From assembly GCA_963970005.1 (NCBI GenBank), contig CAXAMN010014113.1:1073036-1137035 (forward strand): a stretch of DNA of 64,000 bases, given 5' to 3'. A program made the translations under genes and the position numbers. The notes under the pieces are model-generated. The model saw nothing but the letters and a program-made list of their open reading frames with translations. It ran no database searches and had not been told where the DNA came from. The DNA comes from Durusdinium trenchii. Lineage: Eukaryota; Sar; Dinophyceae; Suessiales; Symbiodiniaceae. Positions 1 to 9,619 of the stretch are shown here, piece after piece (position 1 is the first letter of the stretch; the number at the start of each line of letters is the position of its first letter).

Positions 1-7
1 GCCGCAT

Positions 8-667
8 TTGTTTCTTGAAAGGCATACCGAAATGCCGCTCACTCCCGATGAAGCAGCACAGCTTCGCTATCTGATGGCCAAGGCGTCGTCAGACCAGGTG
101 ATGCCATCCCTGCCAATCGATGCACCAGGTATTGCTTCCGGAGCTGCTGACCCAGACTCAGGTTTCAGCTTGATTCCCTTCTCTGGATCGATGACTGACG
201 CCTCCAAACGTCGAGAGGAGTTGTCAGCAGCCTCGCCGCAACCGAAGAAGGAACGTGGATATGGTCCATCAGCACATCCCAAGTTCAAGGCCTCAGGTTC
301 CATGGAAGGATCCTATGCTGCCACCGAAGGAATTCCACCTCCGATGCCAGGTTCAGATTTGAGCTCAAGTATGCTGCCAACTTTGCCTCCGGATGTGATG
401 GACATGCACCAATGGGGTCGCACTGTCATCCAGTTCGGACAGTACAAAGGTTTGAACATGACTTACCATGATTTGGCATGCTCACCCGAAGACCGAGCCA
501 AGTCATATGTAAAGTGGGTAACGGCACGTCAGCGATCAGCGTCAGGCCTGTTGCTTGATCTTTCAAATTATTTGAGCCGTTTCATCGCCGAACGTGATGC
601 AGCAGAAGATGCCGCTTGGGAGGGGCCAAAGATCCCCGGCACCGATGTGCCTCGCACCTATAAGTAG
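8..667 (+). CDS. Dinoflagellate-type protein with an FGxYKG-like C-terminal domain, 5' partial
   Basis: The frame is open to the window edge, so the start is outside or at the ATG at 32; it stops at TAG 665. Roughly residues 1-130 are low in structure, rich in Pro, Ser and Met. Residues about 138-190 hold a compact domain with F-G-Q-Y-K-G, then an acidic stretch and Y-V-K-W-V. This resembles the F-G-K-Y-K-G...Y-x-x-W pattern of the DUF3820/exodeoxyribonuclease X C-terminal-like family, whose role is unclear. The tail is charged. The domain assignment is inference from the motif; the frame itself is convincing because it is long and compositionally protein-like. It may belong to a multicopy, mobile-element-linked family. 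Confidence 0.6.
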   Translation: MFLERHTEMPLTPDEAAQLRYLMAKASSDQVMPSLPIDAPGIASGAADPDSGFSLIPFSGSMTDASKRREELSAASPQPKKERGYGPSAHPKFKASGSMEGSYAATEGIPPPMPGSDLSSSMLPTLPPDVMDMHQWGRTVIQFGQYKGLNMTYHDLACSPEDRAKSYVKWVTARQRSASGLLLDLSNYLSRFIAERDAAEDAAWEGPKIPGTDVPRTYK

Positions 668-722
668 AGATTCAATTCGTAAGAGTCGAAGCCTTGTCAG
701 GAGAAGCCTTGGTTCGAACTTT

Positions 723-938
723 TTATAGTTTAAAAGCCGTGTTGACTTCCATGAGTGCCGCAACCATGTCTTCCTTCCAGGTGCAAGCATATCGATCGTC
801 GTATCCGCAGGGACATTCATCGGCTGGAGCTGAAAAGGATCGCCCGATGGGTTTTTGATCGACTGGAGTCGGTCGGCTACCGGTGTTTCGACACAGTATA
901 CACATCATGAGTGAAAAACCAGCCATGGATACCATCAA
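723..938 (-). CDS. Cys-containing C-terminal exon candidate, unknown
   Basis: 71-codon frame converging on the left-edge gene. Its last 40 residues are strongly protein-like, with E-C-P-C-G-Y-D-D, then A-C-T-W-K-E-D-M and an Asn/Ala-rich end. The two close Cys pairs could bind metal, but no family is recognised. The start is uncertain because an intron may lie upstream. The tail-to-tail arrangement with the 8-667 gene suggests two independent transcripts. Confidence 0.42.
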   Translation of the reverse strand: MMVSMAGFSLMMCILCRNTGSRPTPVDQKPIGRSFSAPADECPCGYDDRYACTWKEDMVAALMEVNTAFKL

Positions 939-1190
939 TCATCACATATGTTCACTCTTCAGTGTGGTTTTTTTGGGCAGTTCGTCTCCTTGTCTCCTCG
1001 TCGTCCCCCTGTTTGGCCGCACTCGCTTGACCGAGCTCGCTCGGTCCGGACCGCCTGTACGGACCGGACAGTGGATGGATGGAAAACCATGAATGCCACG
1101 CCCGTGAAAAGACCCCAGAAGTCCACGTACCGGTATCTCCAAGAGACCCCAGAAACCAGAGGGAGCCTGTCGGAGGTTGCTGGAAGAAGA

Positions 1191-1224
1191 ACGTGAGTTG
1201 AACGTGAGTTGAACGTGAGTTTCG
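1191..1224 (+). repeat. 11-bp tandem repeat, three copies, each carrying GTGAGT
   Basis: Three copies of TTGAACGTGAG run in a row; each contains a splice-donor-like GTGAGT. It follows an open frame (about 990-1190), so it could be a multiplied donor site or a plain minisatellite. Confidence 0.6.
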
Positions 1225-1441
1225 CAGAGGTTCCACTTCTCTGGACTCACAAGATTGCGGGGGTCCTAAAGGTCCTAAAGCTAGCCGGTGGCTCCTGTGG
1301 GGTGTTTGGTATTTAAAGTTCAAGCATTTGCTAAAAATGTCCACTTCCACTTATAGCTTGCAACCCCGCATACGTTCCATCCTGATTTGAACTTCTCGCG
1401 GTTCTGCTTTCAAACTCCGCTCTCAAAGGGCTCTACGGTTC

Positions 1442-1562
1442 TGCTACGGAGGATGTCCGTCCGGAGCGGTCCAGGATCCCAAAGTGGTCTGGACGCGTCC
1501 GTTGCCACCGGACCAAGTACTGGAACTCGAGGAACTCAGGCGCGTCATGGAGCGTGTGCCTG
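1442..1562 (+). CDS. Exon candidate rich in Glu/Leu, unknown protein
   Basis: The open frame reads P-K-V-V-W-T-R-P-L-P, then D-Q-V-L-E-L-E-E-L-R-R-V-M-E-R-V, an amphipathic helix. It may splice at GTGTTT near 1562; the frame stays open to 1774 with weaker composition. Third positions are mostly G or C. An overlapping + frame (1387-1962, 191 codons) is also open and is the alternative. No domain is recognised. Confidence 0.4.
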
Positions 1563-1760
1563 GTGTTTCATGGTTTTGGGAGGGCGAAACAAATGGGTGT
1601 GTTGTGAAGAGAAAGGGAGAACTCCTGGCCCCATGGGTTGTGGTTTGTTGTCCTTCTTCCAGAAGGTCTTTGAGATCTCCACACACCCAAAGGAGAATGG
1701 GAAGGGAAAAAGGTGGAACTGTTCGGCAGGCAATACAGCTGTTCAATTGTTGTTGTTTTT

Positions 1761-2084
1761 TCAACTCTGTTTGAAAACCAGAACATGTGGGGGTGTCAAA
1801 ACACTAGCCTGCCAGGGACAAACAAAGGAGGAGATATGGATTTCCGACTCGTTCCATAGCCCGATACTTTCTTCTTTCAGAGGGCCTGCAGGTCCAGATT
1901 TGAGCAGCCACAACAGGAACACTGCTTTGACGAAAGGACGTCCGTTCCGTCTCTCTCCCTGAAGTTCGCATTGGTACTTGGTACTTGTTTGGACTGGAGG
2001 GAGAGGGCGGCCAAGGTATGGGTATCTTCTTTCTTCCGAACTAAGGAGTGTTCTGAACTCTGCTTCCGCCCGGAGGACGTGCAC
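1761..2084 (-). CDS. 107-codon open frame, unknown
   Basis: ATG-started frame with mixed charged and aromatic composition and a hydrophobic segment (V-F-L-L-W-L-L) near residue 56. It may be a single exon or a short gene. No motif is recognised, and the strand is not proven. Confidence 0.35.
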   Translation of the reverse strand: MHVLRAEAEFRTLLSSEERRYPYLGRPLPPVQTSTKYQCELQGERRNGRPFVKAVFLLWLLKSGPAGPLKEESIGLWNESEIHISSFVCPWQASVLTPPHVLVFKQS

Positions 2085-2255
2085 AGTTGTTTCGGAAGGG
2101 CTTGGTCTGGGATCTAAAAGGATGCTGGGTGCCTTTAAAAAAAATGTGGAAGGGGGTCCAGAAGAATATATAACGAAGTGATTCTTTTCGGTATGTTGAC
2201 TACGGGGGTCCGGACCCTAGTCACTAGTCTTCGTCACCCTCTTCGCATTAATTAG

Positions 2256-2783
2256 TCACACCCTCTTACGGTGACGGCAGCGTCCGCCGGAGCCCGACCG
2301 ATTGCGGCCAGAACTCGTCTGGAGGGTCTCAAGAAGAAGGCGGTCACGGCACCACCCGCGGATTCGGATTCGGGTGGTCCTTGGCACGACCGGTGGTGCG
2401 CTCGCGCGCGCTCGCAGGTTCTAGGTGGTCGGAAGGGGTTCCAAAGTGATGAATGGGGGTGATTCAGGACTCCACTCCACATGCGTTTTTTTTTTCATCA
2501 CAAAGTCGTCCTCCCAGCCCAGCCAAGTTGGCCAACCATTGGGAATTAAAGGGTCAGCCCATTGAATATCCTTCTAGTTCTTCTTCTAAATCACCCGGAA
2601 ACATCTCAGCCCGGCCCAACGTACAAATTGTCCAGAATGTCGTGGAGAAAAGATGAACGGACCGACTGTGAGTGGCTTGGAAACCTCTGTGCCCATGGTC
2701 ATCAGGTGTACAAGGAGTGCTTGAGACTTGAGACTGGTGGCGGTCTTTTGAATAAGAAGACGAGGCAACATGATCTAGTCTAA
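2256..2783 (+). CDS. Two-exon gene model, unknown small protein
   Basis: Exon 2256-2417 is Ala/Lys-rich with high third-position GC and follows TTAG; it ends CGCAG|GTTCTA. Exon 2610-2783 follows ATCTCAG and ends at TAA 2781. Both junctions are phase 0, giving a 192-nt GT-AG intron. The second exon is charged and has C-E-W-L, L-C-A-H-G-H and Q-V-Y-K-E-C, a possible Cys/His cluster. The upstream part of the gene is not identified. An alternative second exon at 2889-2997, between CCTCAG and GTAAGG, also fits phase 0 and could be an alternative splice. Confidence 0.42.
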
Positions 2784-3248
2784 GCAACCAATGATCTAGC
2801 AAACAAGGTGCGCTGGTTCATAGTCCAAAGATGAGCAAGGCATTTATAATTGATATAGTATTTAACATTATTCAACCCCTTTCCTCAGATTTTTGGGCTG
2901 CGTCATTGGAAGTCTTGCCAGAGAACGAACTTCTTCCCAGCGGATTTCGGCGGACTTGGAGGATGGACTGTTCCTGTGCTCGTATGTTCTGGTTCTCGTA
3001 AGGACTTGGCGGTAGGACTTCTTGAACCTGCGGAGCCCCTCCGGTGGACTTGGCGAGCAAGGAACCCTAACCTTTGGGCACAGAGGAGGATCGGACTGGG
3101 TGGGGTGCAGCATTCTTCATCCCTGATTGGGATGATTAGTAGCTGCTTGTTACGTTCGTAGCGTCCTTGCTCCTAGTAGCGATGCGAGGAGCCCCGTTCG
3201 CAGCGTCCGCAGCGTCCTAGTTCCCAGATCTGACCCCAAACCTTCCAG

Positions 3249-3589
3249 GTGGAGATGCTGGCGTCCCATTTCCAAGATGAGCAGGTGTCACTTCGAAGGG
3301 GCGGCGTCTACGTCTCGTCGCGTAGGTCTCGCTGGGCGGGTCAAGTTTCCGCAGCGTACGGAGTACCCTGATCCCTTTGGTTGTGAGAATCAGAGATCGA
3401 TCGAAGAGGTTGCGCTGGAGCCAAACCCACAAAACCAGGTTCGGAGAAAACGACCCCCACCTCTTTGGGTGTGCTGCGTACGAGTGTGCAGACGCGTGTG
3501 CGGCCCGCGGAGCGTCCGTGACAGTGTCCGTGAAAGTGTCCGTGACAGTGTCCGGCTTGACTGATCGTGCTGTTGCCCACTGGCCATGA
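3249..3589 (+). CDS. Two exon candidates, Cys-rich end
   Basis: 3249-3371 follows CTTCCAG and codes an open segment starting V-E-M-L-A-S-H-F. 3440-3589 follows AAACCAG and contains C-A-A-Y-E-C-A-D-A-C, then S-V-T-V-S-V-K; it ends at TGA 3587. Its end includes a threefold 12-bp repeat (about 3513-3553, GACAGTGTCCGT type) coding alternating Ser/Val. The two pieces are not joined by a clear donor, so they may be separate exons. Confidence 0.3.
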
Positions 3590-3721
3590 TCTTTCTCTTC
3601 TAATGTTGACCTTTGATTCATAAACGGGGGGTTGCAAATCTAGAAATCTGATTATTTTGGATCCCTGTATTAATCAATAGGTCAACATTAGAGGACAAAA
3701 TGCTCCTGTCGTAAAGCCGCC

Positions 3722-3787
3722 ATGGCGGACATGAGGAAGCTGTTGGGTCACCCCACGGAGGGCCCCATCAATGTCCAGAGGCTCTGA
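3722..3787 (+). CDS. Possible first exon, ATG in good context
   Basis: GCCGCCATGG precedes 21 codons (M-A-D-M-R-K-L-L-G-H-P-T-E-G...) with nearly all third positions G or C, then TGA. It is either a tiny ORF or, more likely, a first exon spliced before the stop at a GC-type donor (CAGAG|GCTCTG). Confidence 0.25.
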   Translation: MADMRKLLGHPTEGPINVQRL

Positions 3788-3813
3788 GCCACCTAGGTGA
3801 TCGGTTTTGGACT

Positions 3814-4206
3814 TTGTGGGGCTGGAAATTCGGGAATGCCTGGTGCTCTGGCGCATCGAAAACCACTCTTAAAGGATTTATCAACTACTATGTTTCAAGA
3901 TCCTGCTTGCCGAACACGGTGCTGTTGAGGATTCCATGCAATTGGACATATCTAGTTCCAAAAACGCCCGGACGTGGGCAGTGGTGGAGGGACGTTTCCC
4001 CTGAAAAAAGGTCGATCGAATTGAATAACTCGAGCGGTCTCCCATGCGTGCCTCTTTTGTTTCCCAACGTCAGTTTAGATGCTGCCCCACCATCAGACAC
4101 ATCAGCTTCCTTCAGACCATCAGGTGACCATCAGCTTCGATGCCTCTTCCTGCAGGAGACAAAGTGGAAAGATTTGGAAGAGGGGACGAGTGAAGCGTTT
4201 GGGTAG
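3814..4206 (+). CDS. 130-codon open frame, unknown
   Basis: Long for this window. Its last third is Ser/Pro-rich and ends with E-T-K-W-K-D-L-E-E. The final 16 codons are also framed by CTGCAG (4155) and GTAGGC (4203), so they could be a separate small exon. A further + frame, 4209-4412, has a hydrophobic helix. An antisense frame overlaps. Confidence 0.32.
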   Translation: MWGWKFGNAWCSGASKTTLKGFINYYVSRSCLPNTVLLRIPCNWTYLVPKTPGRGQWWRDVSPEKRSIELNNSSGLPCVPLLFPNVSLDAAPPSDTSASFRPSGDHQLRCLFLQETKWKDLEEGTSEAFG

Positions 4207-4569
4207 GCTTGGATCAATTGCCAAGGGTTTTTGCTGGCGGAAGTTATGACCAGCAGAGATACAAGAAGGAACTTCTCGCCTTGGTTTTGAGCTCCTGGCG
4301 CTATAGGCAGGATGCTGTCATGGCTGGTGTACTTGTGCAACTCTCAAGTGTGCCATGGGGACCAATTCCACTGGTGTTTGCTGCTATGGCTAGAGCATGT
4401 AGAGGCGCCTAGCATCGCGTGATCACTGCCCAGGCCTGCTAGATCTGCTTGACTGGACTTCCGACTTCCGTGATCTTTGACCGGCAGGTTGCATGAACGA
4501 AGCGAACCTCCCCCCAAGAAAAGCAAGACTAGTGCCGAGGTGGAACTCGAAAGTGGCTCAGTTGAGTAA

Positions 4570-4785
4570 GTGGACACTATGAGACTAATGTTCATCACTT
4601 GGCACTCTTCAACTGACCTCTTGGGCCTTTTGAATGCCAAAGTGGGCCCACCCCTCTGGTGCTTCGTTCGCGAGGAGCTCCAACAACTCGGGGGAGGCCC
4701 GTCCGTCCGGACGGGGCCAGCGGGGCGGGACGGATGCGTCCACCGTGTCGTGTGGAGGGAACGACACGATGGGGAACTACAATGA
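4570..4785 (+). CDS. GC-rich exon candidate
   Basis: From about 4634 the frame has consistently G/C-ending codons and reads W-C-F-V-R-E-E-L-Q-Q-L-G-G-G, then C-V-H-R-V-V-W-R-E-R. It stops just before a MITE-like element at 4792. The antisense strand is also open (4344-4835). Confidence 0.3.
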   Translation: MDTMRLMFITWHSSTDLLGLLNAKVGPPLWCFVREELQQLGGGPSVRTGPAGRDGCVHRVVWRERHDGELQ

Positions 4786-4791
4786 ACTACA

Positions 4792-4864
4792 TACCAGCAC
4801 CCTCCAACAGGTTGTTGGACCCTAACAGGTCTCAATTGGTGACCTGTAGAGTCGGGTCCTGGTA
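4792..4864. mobile_element. MITE-like element, TIR TACCAGCACCCTCCAACAGG
   Basis: The left end matches the left TIR of the element at 38476 over about 20 bp. The right end reads GGGTCCTGGTA, so the TIRs are imperfect here. About 73 bp, no coding capacity. Confidence 0.6.
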
Positions 4865-4873
4865 GGGGATTGA

Positions 4874-5098
4874 ATGCCCTGTGTAATTACTACCCGCGAG
4901 GGGGGTAGAGGAATTCCGGGCGCCCTCCATGTGGACCATCCCTGGTTTTTTGCGTGTGGAGATACTGGAGATCCATCACTTAGTGTAGTCCAGACAGAGC
5001 TGGAGCGGGTTTTCGTCCTCCCCAGTTGGGGTGGCAAAGCTAAAAAGCATCCTGCAAAGCTCCTCATGAACTGGGTTTCCATATGTGCATACAATTGA
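4874..5098 (+). CDS. 74-codon exon candidate
   Basis: Protein-like frame with W-F-F-A-C-G-D-T-G-D, then T-E-L-E-R-V-F-V-L-P and a Lys-rich segment, ending at TGA 5096. It directly follows the 4792 element. No family is recognised. Confidence 0.33.
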   Translation: MPCVITTREGGRGIPGALHVDHPWFFACGDTGDPSLSVVQTELERVFVLPSWGGKAKKHPAKLLMNWVSICAYN

Positions 5099-5115
5099 GT
5101 CGCAAATTGAAGCTG

Positions 5116-5415
5116 CTAGCTGCTAGCTGTTTCTCTTTCAACGTCTATGACCTGCCAGGCGGAGCAACTTTCACACTGGCTGCTCGGCAAGATGAGGGGC
5201 GTGTGTGTTGCGTGTTTTTTACACACATTGTTCATAGGAACCGACGGGCTGTGCCATGAAATCCACGAATTGCCTTGATCATGTTCTACCTGCATTTGGG
5301 TCACCAAAGTAGCGGGTGGTCGGTAGAACCAACCAATCGATTTATGATCCAGACAGCACCTTTCCGATTGAAAACAAAAGGTCGGTATACGAGATGCAGT
5401 AGGATCTGGATGCAA
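5116..5415 (-). CDS. 99-codon open frame, unknown
   Basis: ATG-started minus-strand frame with mixed composition, several Cys and His, and an acidic end (I-D-V-E-R-E-T). It lies tail-to-tail with the 4874-5098 candidate. No motif is recognised. Confidence 0.33.
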   Translation of the reverse strand: MHPDPTASRIPTFCFQSERCCLDHKSIGWFYRPPATLVTQMQVEHDQGNSWISWHSPSVPMNNVCKKHATHTPLILPSSQCESCSAWQVIDVERETASS

Positions 5416-5483
5416 GTGTTAGGAAAGACAAAGACTCTTGAAACCTTTTCTTTCTTTGGGCAGCTACGCTCCTGGACAGAAAG

Positions 5484-5520
5484 AGAGAGAGAGAGAGAGA
5501 GAAAAAAAAAAGAAACGAAA
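5484..5520. repeat. (GA)n / poly-A simple repeat
   Basis: About ten GA units followed by a run of A. Open frames crossing it (Arg-Glu repeats) are artefacts of the repeat. Confidence 0.85.
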
Positions 5521-5718
5521 AGGCCGGAAAATTGAATGCCCATTTCAACTGTCTGGTGATCTTGTAAAGTCAAGCAACAAGCGAACCTTGGCAGACGATG
5601 GGTCCGACCTGTCCTTCTCACCTGAAAGAATCACACAAAAAATTCAGAAAACCGGTCGTTTTCCTCGCAAAAAACCCTCTAAGATCGATACAGGAAGGCT
5701 CCGCCTCGTGTGTTGAAG

Positions 5719-5873
5719 GCCCCTTCCGTCCGATGTGCGCCAGCCGCTGCGAGGCCTGAGAGTGCAAGCGCTGGAGAGTCGCATCCCGCTCAGGTGGGGA
5801 ACACGGAGTTGGCGAGTTCGTTCGCCACACGTGACACGTCGCGGTGACACGTCGCGGTGACACGTCGCGGTGA
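5719..5873 (+). CDS. GC-rich exon candidate ending in a 15-bp triple repeat
   Basis: After TTGAAG, 42 codons with G/C third positions read as an Ala/Ser/Glu-rich segment and reach TGA 5845. The end overlaps three tandem copies of a 15-bp unit (GTGACACGTCGCG...) at about 5831-5873. A minus-strand frame (5618-6109) is also open. The repeat may have grown inside a coding exon. Confidence 0.32.
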
Positions 5874-5879
5874 ACTGCG

Positions 5880-6507
5880 GTCTGAGGATCAGGAACTGAA
5901 CTGCTCACTTTGAACAGTTGGAACCTCAACCCCAAATGTTCAGGTTCCTCCGTGAACATATCAACACTCTGAACATTTGGAACCTGGAATAATTGGTCGG
6001 TCAACCCAGTGTTGACTGTGCGAATCAGTGAAGTTCGGTGAAAGACGCCTTTGGACCCCGGGAACTGAGCGCCAAAGCACCCCGCATCAGGTAGAGCCAC
6101 AATCGGCACCTAAAACGGAGGAGGACAAAAGATGACAAAAGCTTATAACGATCGAGACAAGGCTTCGGAATTCGAAGATGATTTATTGAAGGTTGATCCA
6201 GACCTCACCGATCACTTGAAGAACCTGTACCACCCAAATAAAACAAGTCTAAGTACGTTCAAATCACATTATCTGAGAAGCTGTTTGATGTTTAACGGAT
6301 CTAAATTATAGACATTCGACCCGTCACCTGGGGCCCTGGGGTACCCAACTAGGACAGTCTTTCTTGGGTCCTTCAACCTGTGTTGGTAACCGTGCACACA
6401 TCCACAAAGGGCCCACACCTCGAGTCACGTCCTTACAGAGCTCAAAACGTCATGCGATGTCGAGCTTTGCTTGGATTGCTTGCTCGAACCTATGACAAAT
6501 TGCATGG
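5880..6507. other. Intron/intergenic sequence
   Basis: AT-richer with weak frames (6380-6646 + is open but unconvincing). Short inverted copies of AACATTTGGAACCTG-like sequence at 5910-5990 hint at a decayed hairpin element. Nothing else seen. Confidence 0.4.
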
Positions 6508-6762
6508 TTGGGCAGAAAGACAAGTGCCATGTTCTTGCATGTACAAGGGTATCACTCTAATTCAATTAAGCATATATACTGTATATACTGTGCATGTCCT
6601 AAATGTATGTTGCGAGCACATTCTGATAAAGCATTTTTGGGTTTGATATGTGTTGATCTTTGCATTTCCCGTGTCTCTGAAGAAGAGAGCACTGGTGCGA
6701 ACGGTGAATCTTCAGGACCAGACTCAGGCCGCCAGTCGGGGGCGCTCAGCGGGAAGCCGTGA
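6508..6762 (+). CDS. Exon candidate, acidic Ser/Gly-rich end
   Basis: The last 30 codons (from about 6670) read S-E-E-E-S-T-G-A-N-G-E-S-S-G, then Gly/Ser-rich to TGA. The upstream part is less convincing, so an acceptor near CTCTGAAG (6681) is possible. Confidence 0.3.
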   Translation: MGRKTSAMFLHVQGYHSNSIKHIYCIYCACPKCMLRAHSDKAFLGLICVDLCISRVSEEESTGANGESSGPDSGRQSGALSGKP

Positions 6763-6943
6763 AAACACGGGAGAACGGGGTGAACTGGACCAGTGCTACG
6801 CAGGGTGGAGAGAATTCTGAAGACTGGTTCTTTTTGGATGGGGCAGGTGAGTGGAGGGTTTGTTTTCGGTGGAGGAGCATTTGAAGCACATGTGTTTCTT
6901 TGGCAACGCACTGCTAATAAGAAACACATACTTCAAAAGACAT

Positions 6944-7034
6944 AAACCCTTGGAACATAACATATATAAGTGAGATAAACCCTTTGTTAATAACTAATAA
7001 TGAACTGATATAAGTATGTTCATTCCAAGGGTTT
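6944..7034. repeat. Hairpin element with 12-bp arms
   Basis: AAACCCTTGGAA at 6944-6955 is mirrored by TTCCAAGGGTTT at 7023-7034. The arms extend imperfectly inwards through CATA/TATG-like bases, and the interior is AT-rich. This fits a small non-autonomous transposon. Confidence 0.6.
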
Positions 7035-7170
7035 GTCCCACCAGGTTGTTAGACCGAAATCCACGTCAGACCTGCAGGTTCGAGTTCACTCTAGCGGAGT
7101 CCCTGCGTTCGTTTCGACAAGTCCCTGCGTTCGTTTGCCGACAGAAGCATAGAGATACATCTGCAGGTCA

Positions 7171-7275
7171 ATCATGACTCTAGACATGGAGCTACTATCT
7201 GCAGGTGTGACCAAGCAGCTCTAAGACTAAGACGCTCAGCCCAAAAATAGTAGCTCCATGTCTAGAGTCAATGAT
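7171..7275. mobile_element. MITE-like element with 22-bp perfect inverted repeats
   Basis: GACTCTAGACATGGAGCTAC plus TA (7176-7197) is the exact reverse complement of 7248-7269. Allowing one inserted T, the arms extend outwards to AATCAT/ATGATT. The 50-bp interior has no coding potential. No other copy was noticed in the window. Confidence 0.75.
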
Positions 7276-7697
7276 TCTTCTTTTGAACGTCGGGTGTGTT
7301 GATTAGAGAACTACTCTGTCTTCAAACATTCTTGGCCACACGTTGTCCGGATCGGCAATTGTGAGTCGATGCAACCACGGTCACCGACCATTTCGACCAA
7401 TTGACGACAGAAAGCTCTTCAATCTCTCAGAACCTTTTCACTATAGTACCACGATTACTCATTGGCAAATGGATGCACACCTCAATTTGTTCATTTGTTC
7501 TACTTCATGTTACATGGAATGTACCAGGACCATCCCATCTGGGTGTGTTGTGGCTGGCCCCAGCCGACTACTATCCGGGATCTCCAGCCAGGACACCCAG
7601 ACAGGATGGTCCAGGTAGATCCATCTACAGCCAAGTGATCTTGTGCCTTCTCCAAAAAGTGTGCAGGGTTGCCCTAACCCTATAGGGCTCCAAGTAC

Positions 7698-7908
7698 CTT
7701 CCAAGAAGCTGGGACCGGGGTGCCAAAACGTCGGGTCCAGTCATACCACTTCGGAGGTACGACTGGAGCCGGAGGGTCAATGATGTCTGTTTCAGACCAC
7801 GGTCGACCGAGAAGTTCGACCCAGCTGAGGCGAAGCCGTGCAGCTGGCGGAGTCGGCCGCTGCCATGCAGGTGGCGCTTCGTGATAGTTCGTGGGTTCGT
7901 GAGACCCC
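7698..7908 (-). CDS. Exon candidate between CCTCAG and GTACTT
   Basis: On the minus strand, CTCAG (+ 7909-7913) precedes a 70-codon segment rich in Pro and Trp, including W-V-E-L-L-G-R-P-W-S and P-P-K-W-Y-D-W-T-R-R; it ends S-W-K at a GTACTT donor. The + strand is also open here and continues to 8165, so the strand is not certain. Confidence 0.35.
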
Positions 7909-8294
7909 CTGAGGTCGGCAGGTGTTCTAGTGAATGGGTTTGCCCCCAGAGGTTTTGGGCCTGCGGTTTGCTCCGAGAGGCCTTCTTTTGCAAATGCTGC
8001 TTGTTTTGGGGGTGCCGTTTCTTTTTGAGGGTTCGAGGACGGCATTTGGGGCACCAAGAGCACCAGGATCACACTCGGGATACTCAGGATAGCTCTTACT
8101 TCAACAGAAGAGCGCTGGTGGCTTCAACAAAAGGGAAGAGTGCACAGATGTTTTCAGACGCGTAGGGAGTTTATGGGACTTTGGATGACCCTCGGATCAG
8201 CAAGTGTGGCACCATCCTACGGCCTCCCCCCCCATTTAATCGGTGTCATGGTCATGCTGAGCCTGTTTCTTGCGCATGCACCTGATGCTTCGGC

Positions 8295-8555
8295 TTGGCC
8301 AGCTGGTCTTTGCCTATCTCCTGTATCAACCGGTCTCTCGCCTCGCGACCGCTGCACCGGTTCACCGCTCCGTCCACCTCGGAGCGTGTCGCTCGGCTCC
8401 TCGGTCCGGTCGGTCCGGTCGAGCGCCAGGCGCAAGCGGGAGCGGGCTTCCATCCACACCAGCCCCGTGCCGACACCCGCCCCGGACCCGATCGGCCTCT
8501 CGGAAGAAAGGGAGGAGCGGAGCGAGCGGAGCGAGTGGTCTCGGGGCGGGGGTGA
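8295..8555 (+). CDS. GC-rich exon candidate
   Basis: Codons end almost uniformly in G or C between 8320 and 8550 (S-E-R-V-A-R-L-L-G-P-V-G-P-V-E-R). Three + frames and one minus frame are open, as in many GC islands here; this one has the strongest third-position bias. It ends in GAGCGGAGCGA repeats. Confidence 0.33.
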   Translation: MASWSLPISCINRSLASRPLHRFTAPSTSERVARLLGPVGPVERQAQAGAGFHPHQPRADTRPGPDRPLGRKGGAERAERVVSGRG

Positions 8556-8726
8556 AGTTGGAGGAGTGAAGGGAAAGCTGGTAGATGAGCGCAGATGAGA
8601 GCGTCTTCATCTTTGCTTGTGAAAGCAGAGGCGGTATTTCTTTTCGCATCGCGTAGGCCCAGCAACGCGTAGGCCCTCAAGGCACATCTTGGTGAGGACC
8701 TTGTGTTGAGGTTGGGAGAGGGCTCT

Positions 8727-9017
8727 TCAGCGGCCGGCTCTACTACTAGTCGTTGCCTTGTTTGAAAGACACATCTCCTCCGATACAGGGATTTGAAATG
8801 GATGAAAGGAGCTGTCACGGGTTGTCTCGGGTTTGTGGAGATAATCGACACGGCAATAGGACATTGTCATTGTGCATGGAGTTCTTCGAATTTCATCTAA
8901 TTTCAAGTCTTCTAAGAAGACAGGTCTGTTTTGCAAGTCACAAGGCTTCCACCACGAAGGCACTCGCCAAGGACAGGCGAAGGCGGACAGTAGTTTTTCC
9001 ATCCGGTAGCCCTTCAT
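8727..9017 (-). CDS. 96-codon open frame, unknown
   Basis: ATG-started frame with a mixed, soluble-protein composition (F-L-E-D-L-K-L-D-E-I-R-R, then Y-C-R-V-D-Y-L-H-K-P-E). No motif is recognised. It could be an exon whose start lies further upstream. Confidence 0.38.
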   Translation of the reverse strand: MKGYRMEKLLSAFACPWRVPSWWKPCDLQNRPVFLEDLKLDEIRRTPCTMTMSYCRVDYLHKPETTRDSSFHPFQIPVSEEMCLSNKATTSSRAGR

Positions 9018-9185
9018 GATCTCAAATCTGGTCTTTGGCGTTCTGGTGTGCAGCCTTTCATCTCACCATGTTTGCTTGCAAGACATTTCACTTTAAGATA
9101 CAGAGCGAAGTGTCCATGCCAGTTCTTCCTCGTCATGTTCGTTTGCTATCGCCTAAACAGGTCGGTCACTTGCGCCGGTGCTCGC

Positions 9186-9617
9186 TTAGCCACCAGTACT
9201 TGCACGAAGGTTCGCGTAGGCACCCTTTGCAGGCATGTTTTTTTTACTTAGGTTGTTTTTGCTATTACTCCCCCAAACTGTATACCCCAAACACAACTCA
9301 ATTTTGCTGTTCACCCCGTTTTCACTAGGTCTCAGACGAAAATCGTCAGAGTCGAAAACCGCCCACGCGATCGTGAAGTGGATTTTGAGGCACCAGGAGC
9401 CGGGCCTTCTTCCATGGACCACCGTGAAGCAGGGGAGTTTGATCCTCATTTCAGCGTGGGGCACCTTGACGAAAGGGAAGAAAACGGCACGGCCTTGACG
9501 AAAGGCCGTTTTGGTAGAAAGAATGTTCGGGACTCGCGACCATGTTGTTCTTCTAAGAGACCGGGGGTCTTCATGGTGAAGCATCTCTTTCTTTGGATGA
9601 AGACAACCATTTAACAT
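9186..9617 (-). CDS. 143-codon open frame, unknown
   Basis: One of the longer ATG-started frames. The centre reads F-F-P-F-V-K-V-P-H-A-E-M, then W-A-V-F-D-S-D-D-F-R-L-R. Two + frames overlap, so the strand is uncertain. No domain is recognised. Confidence 0.38.
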   Translation of the reverse strand: MLNGCLHPKKEMLHHEDPRSLRRTTWSRVPNILSTKTAFRQGRAVFFPFVKVPHAEMRIKLPCFTVVHGRRPGSWCLKIHFTIAWAVFDSDDFRLRPSENGVNSKIELCLGYTVWGSNSKNNLSKKNMPAKGAYANLRASTGG

Positions 9618-9619
9618 TG

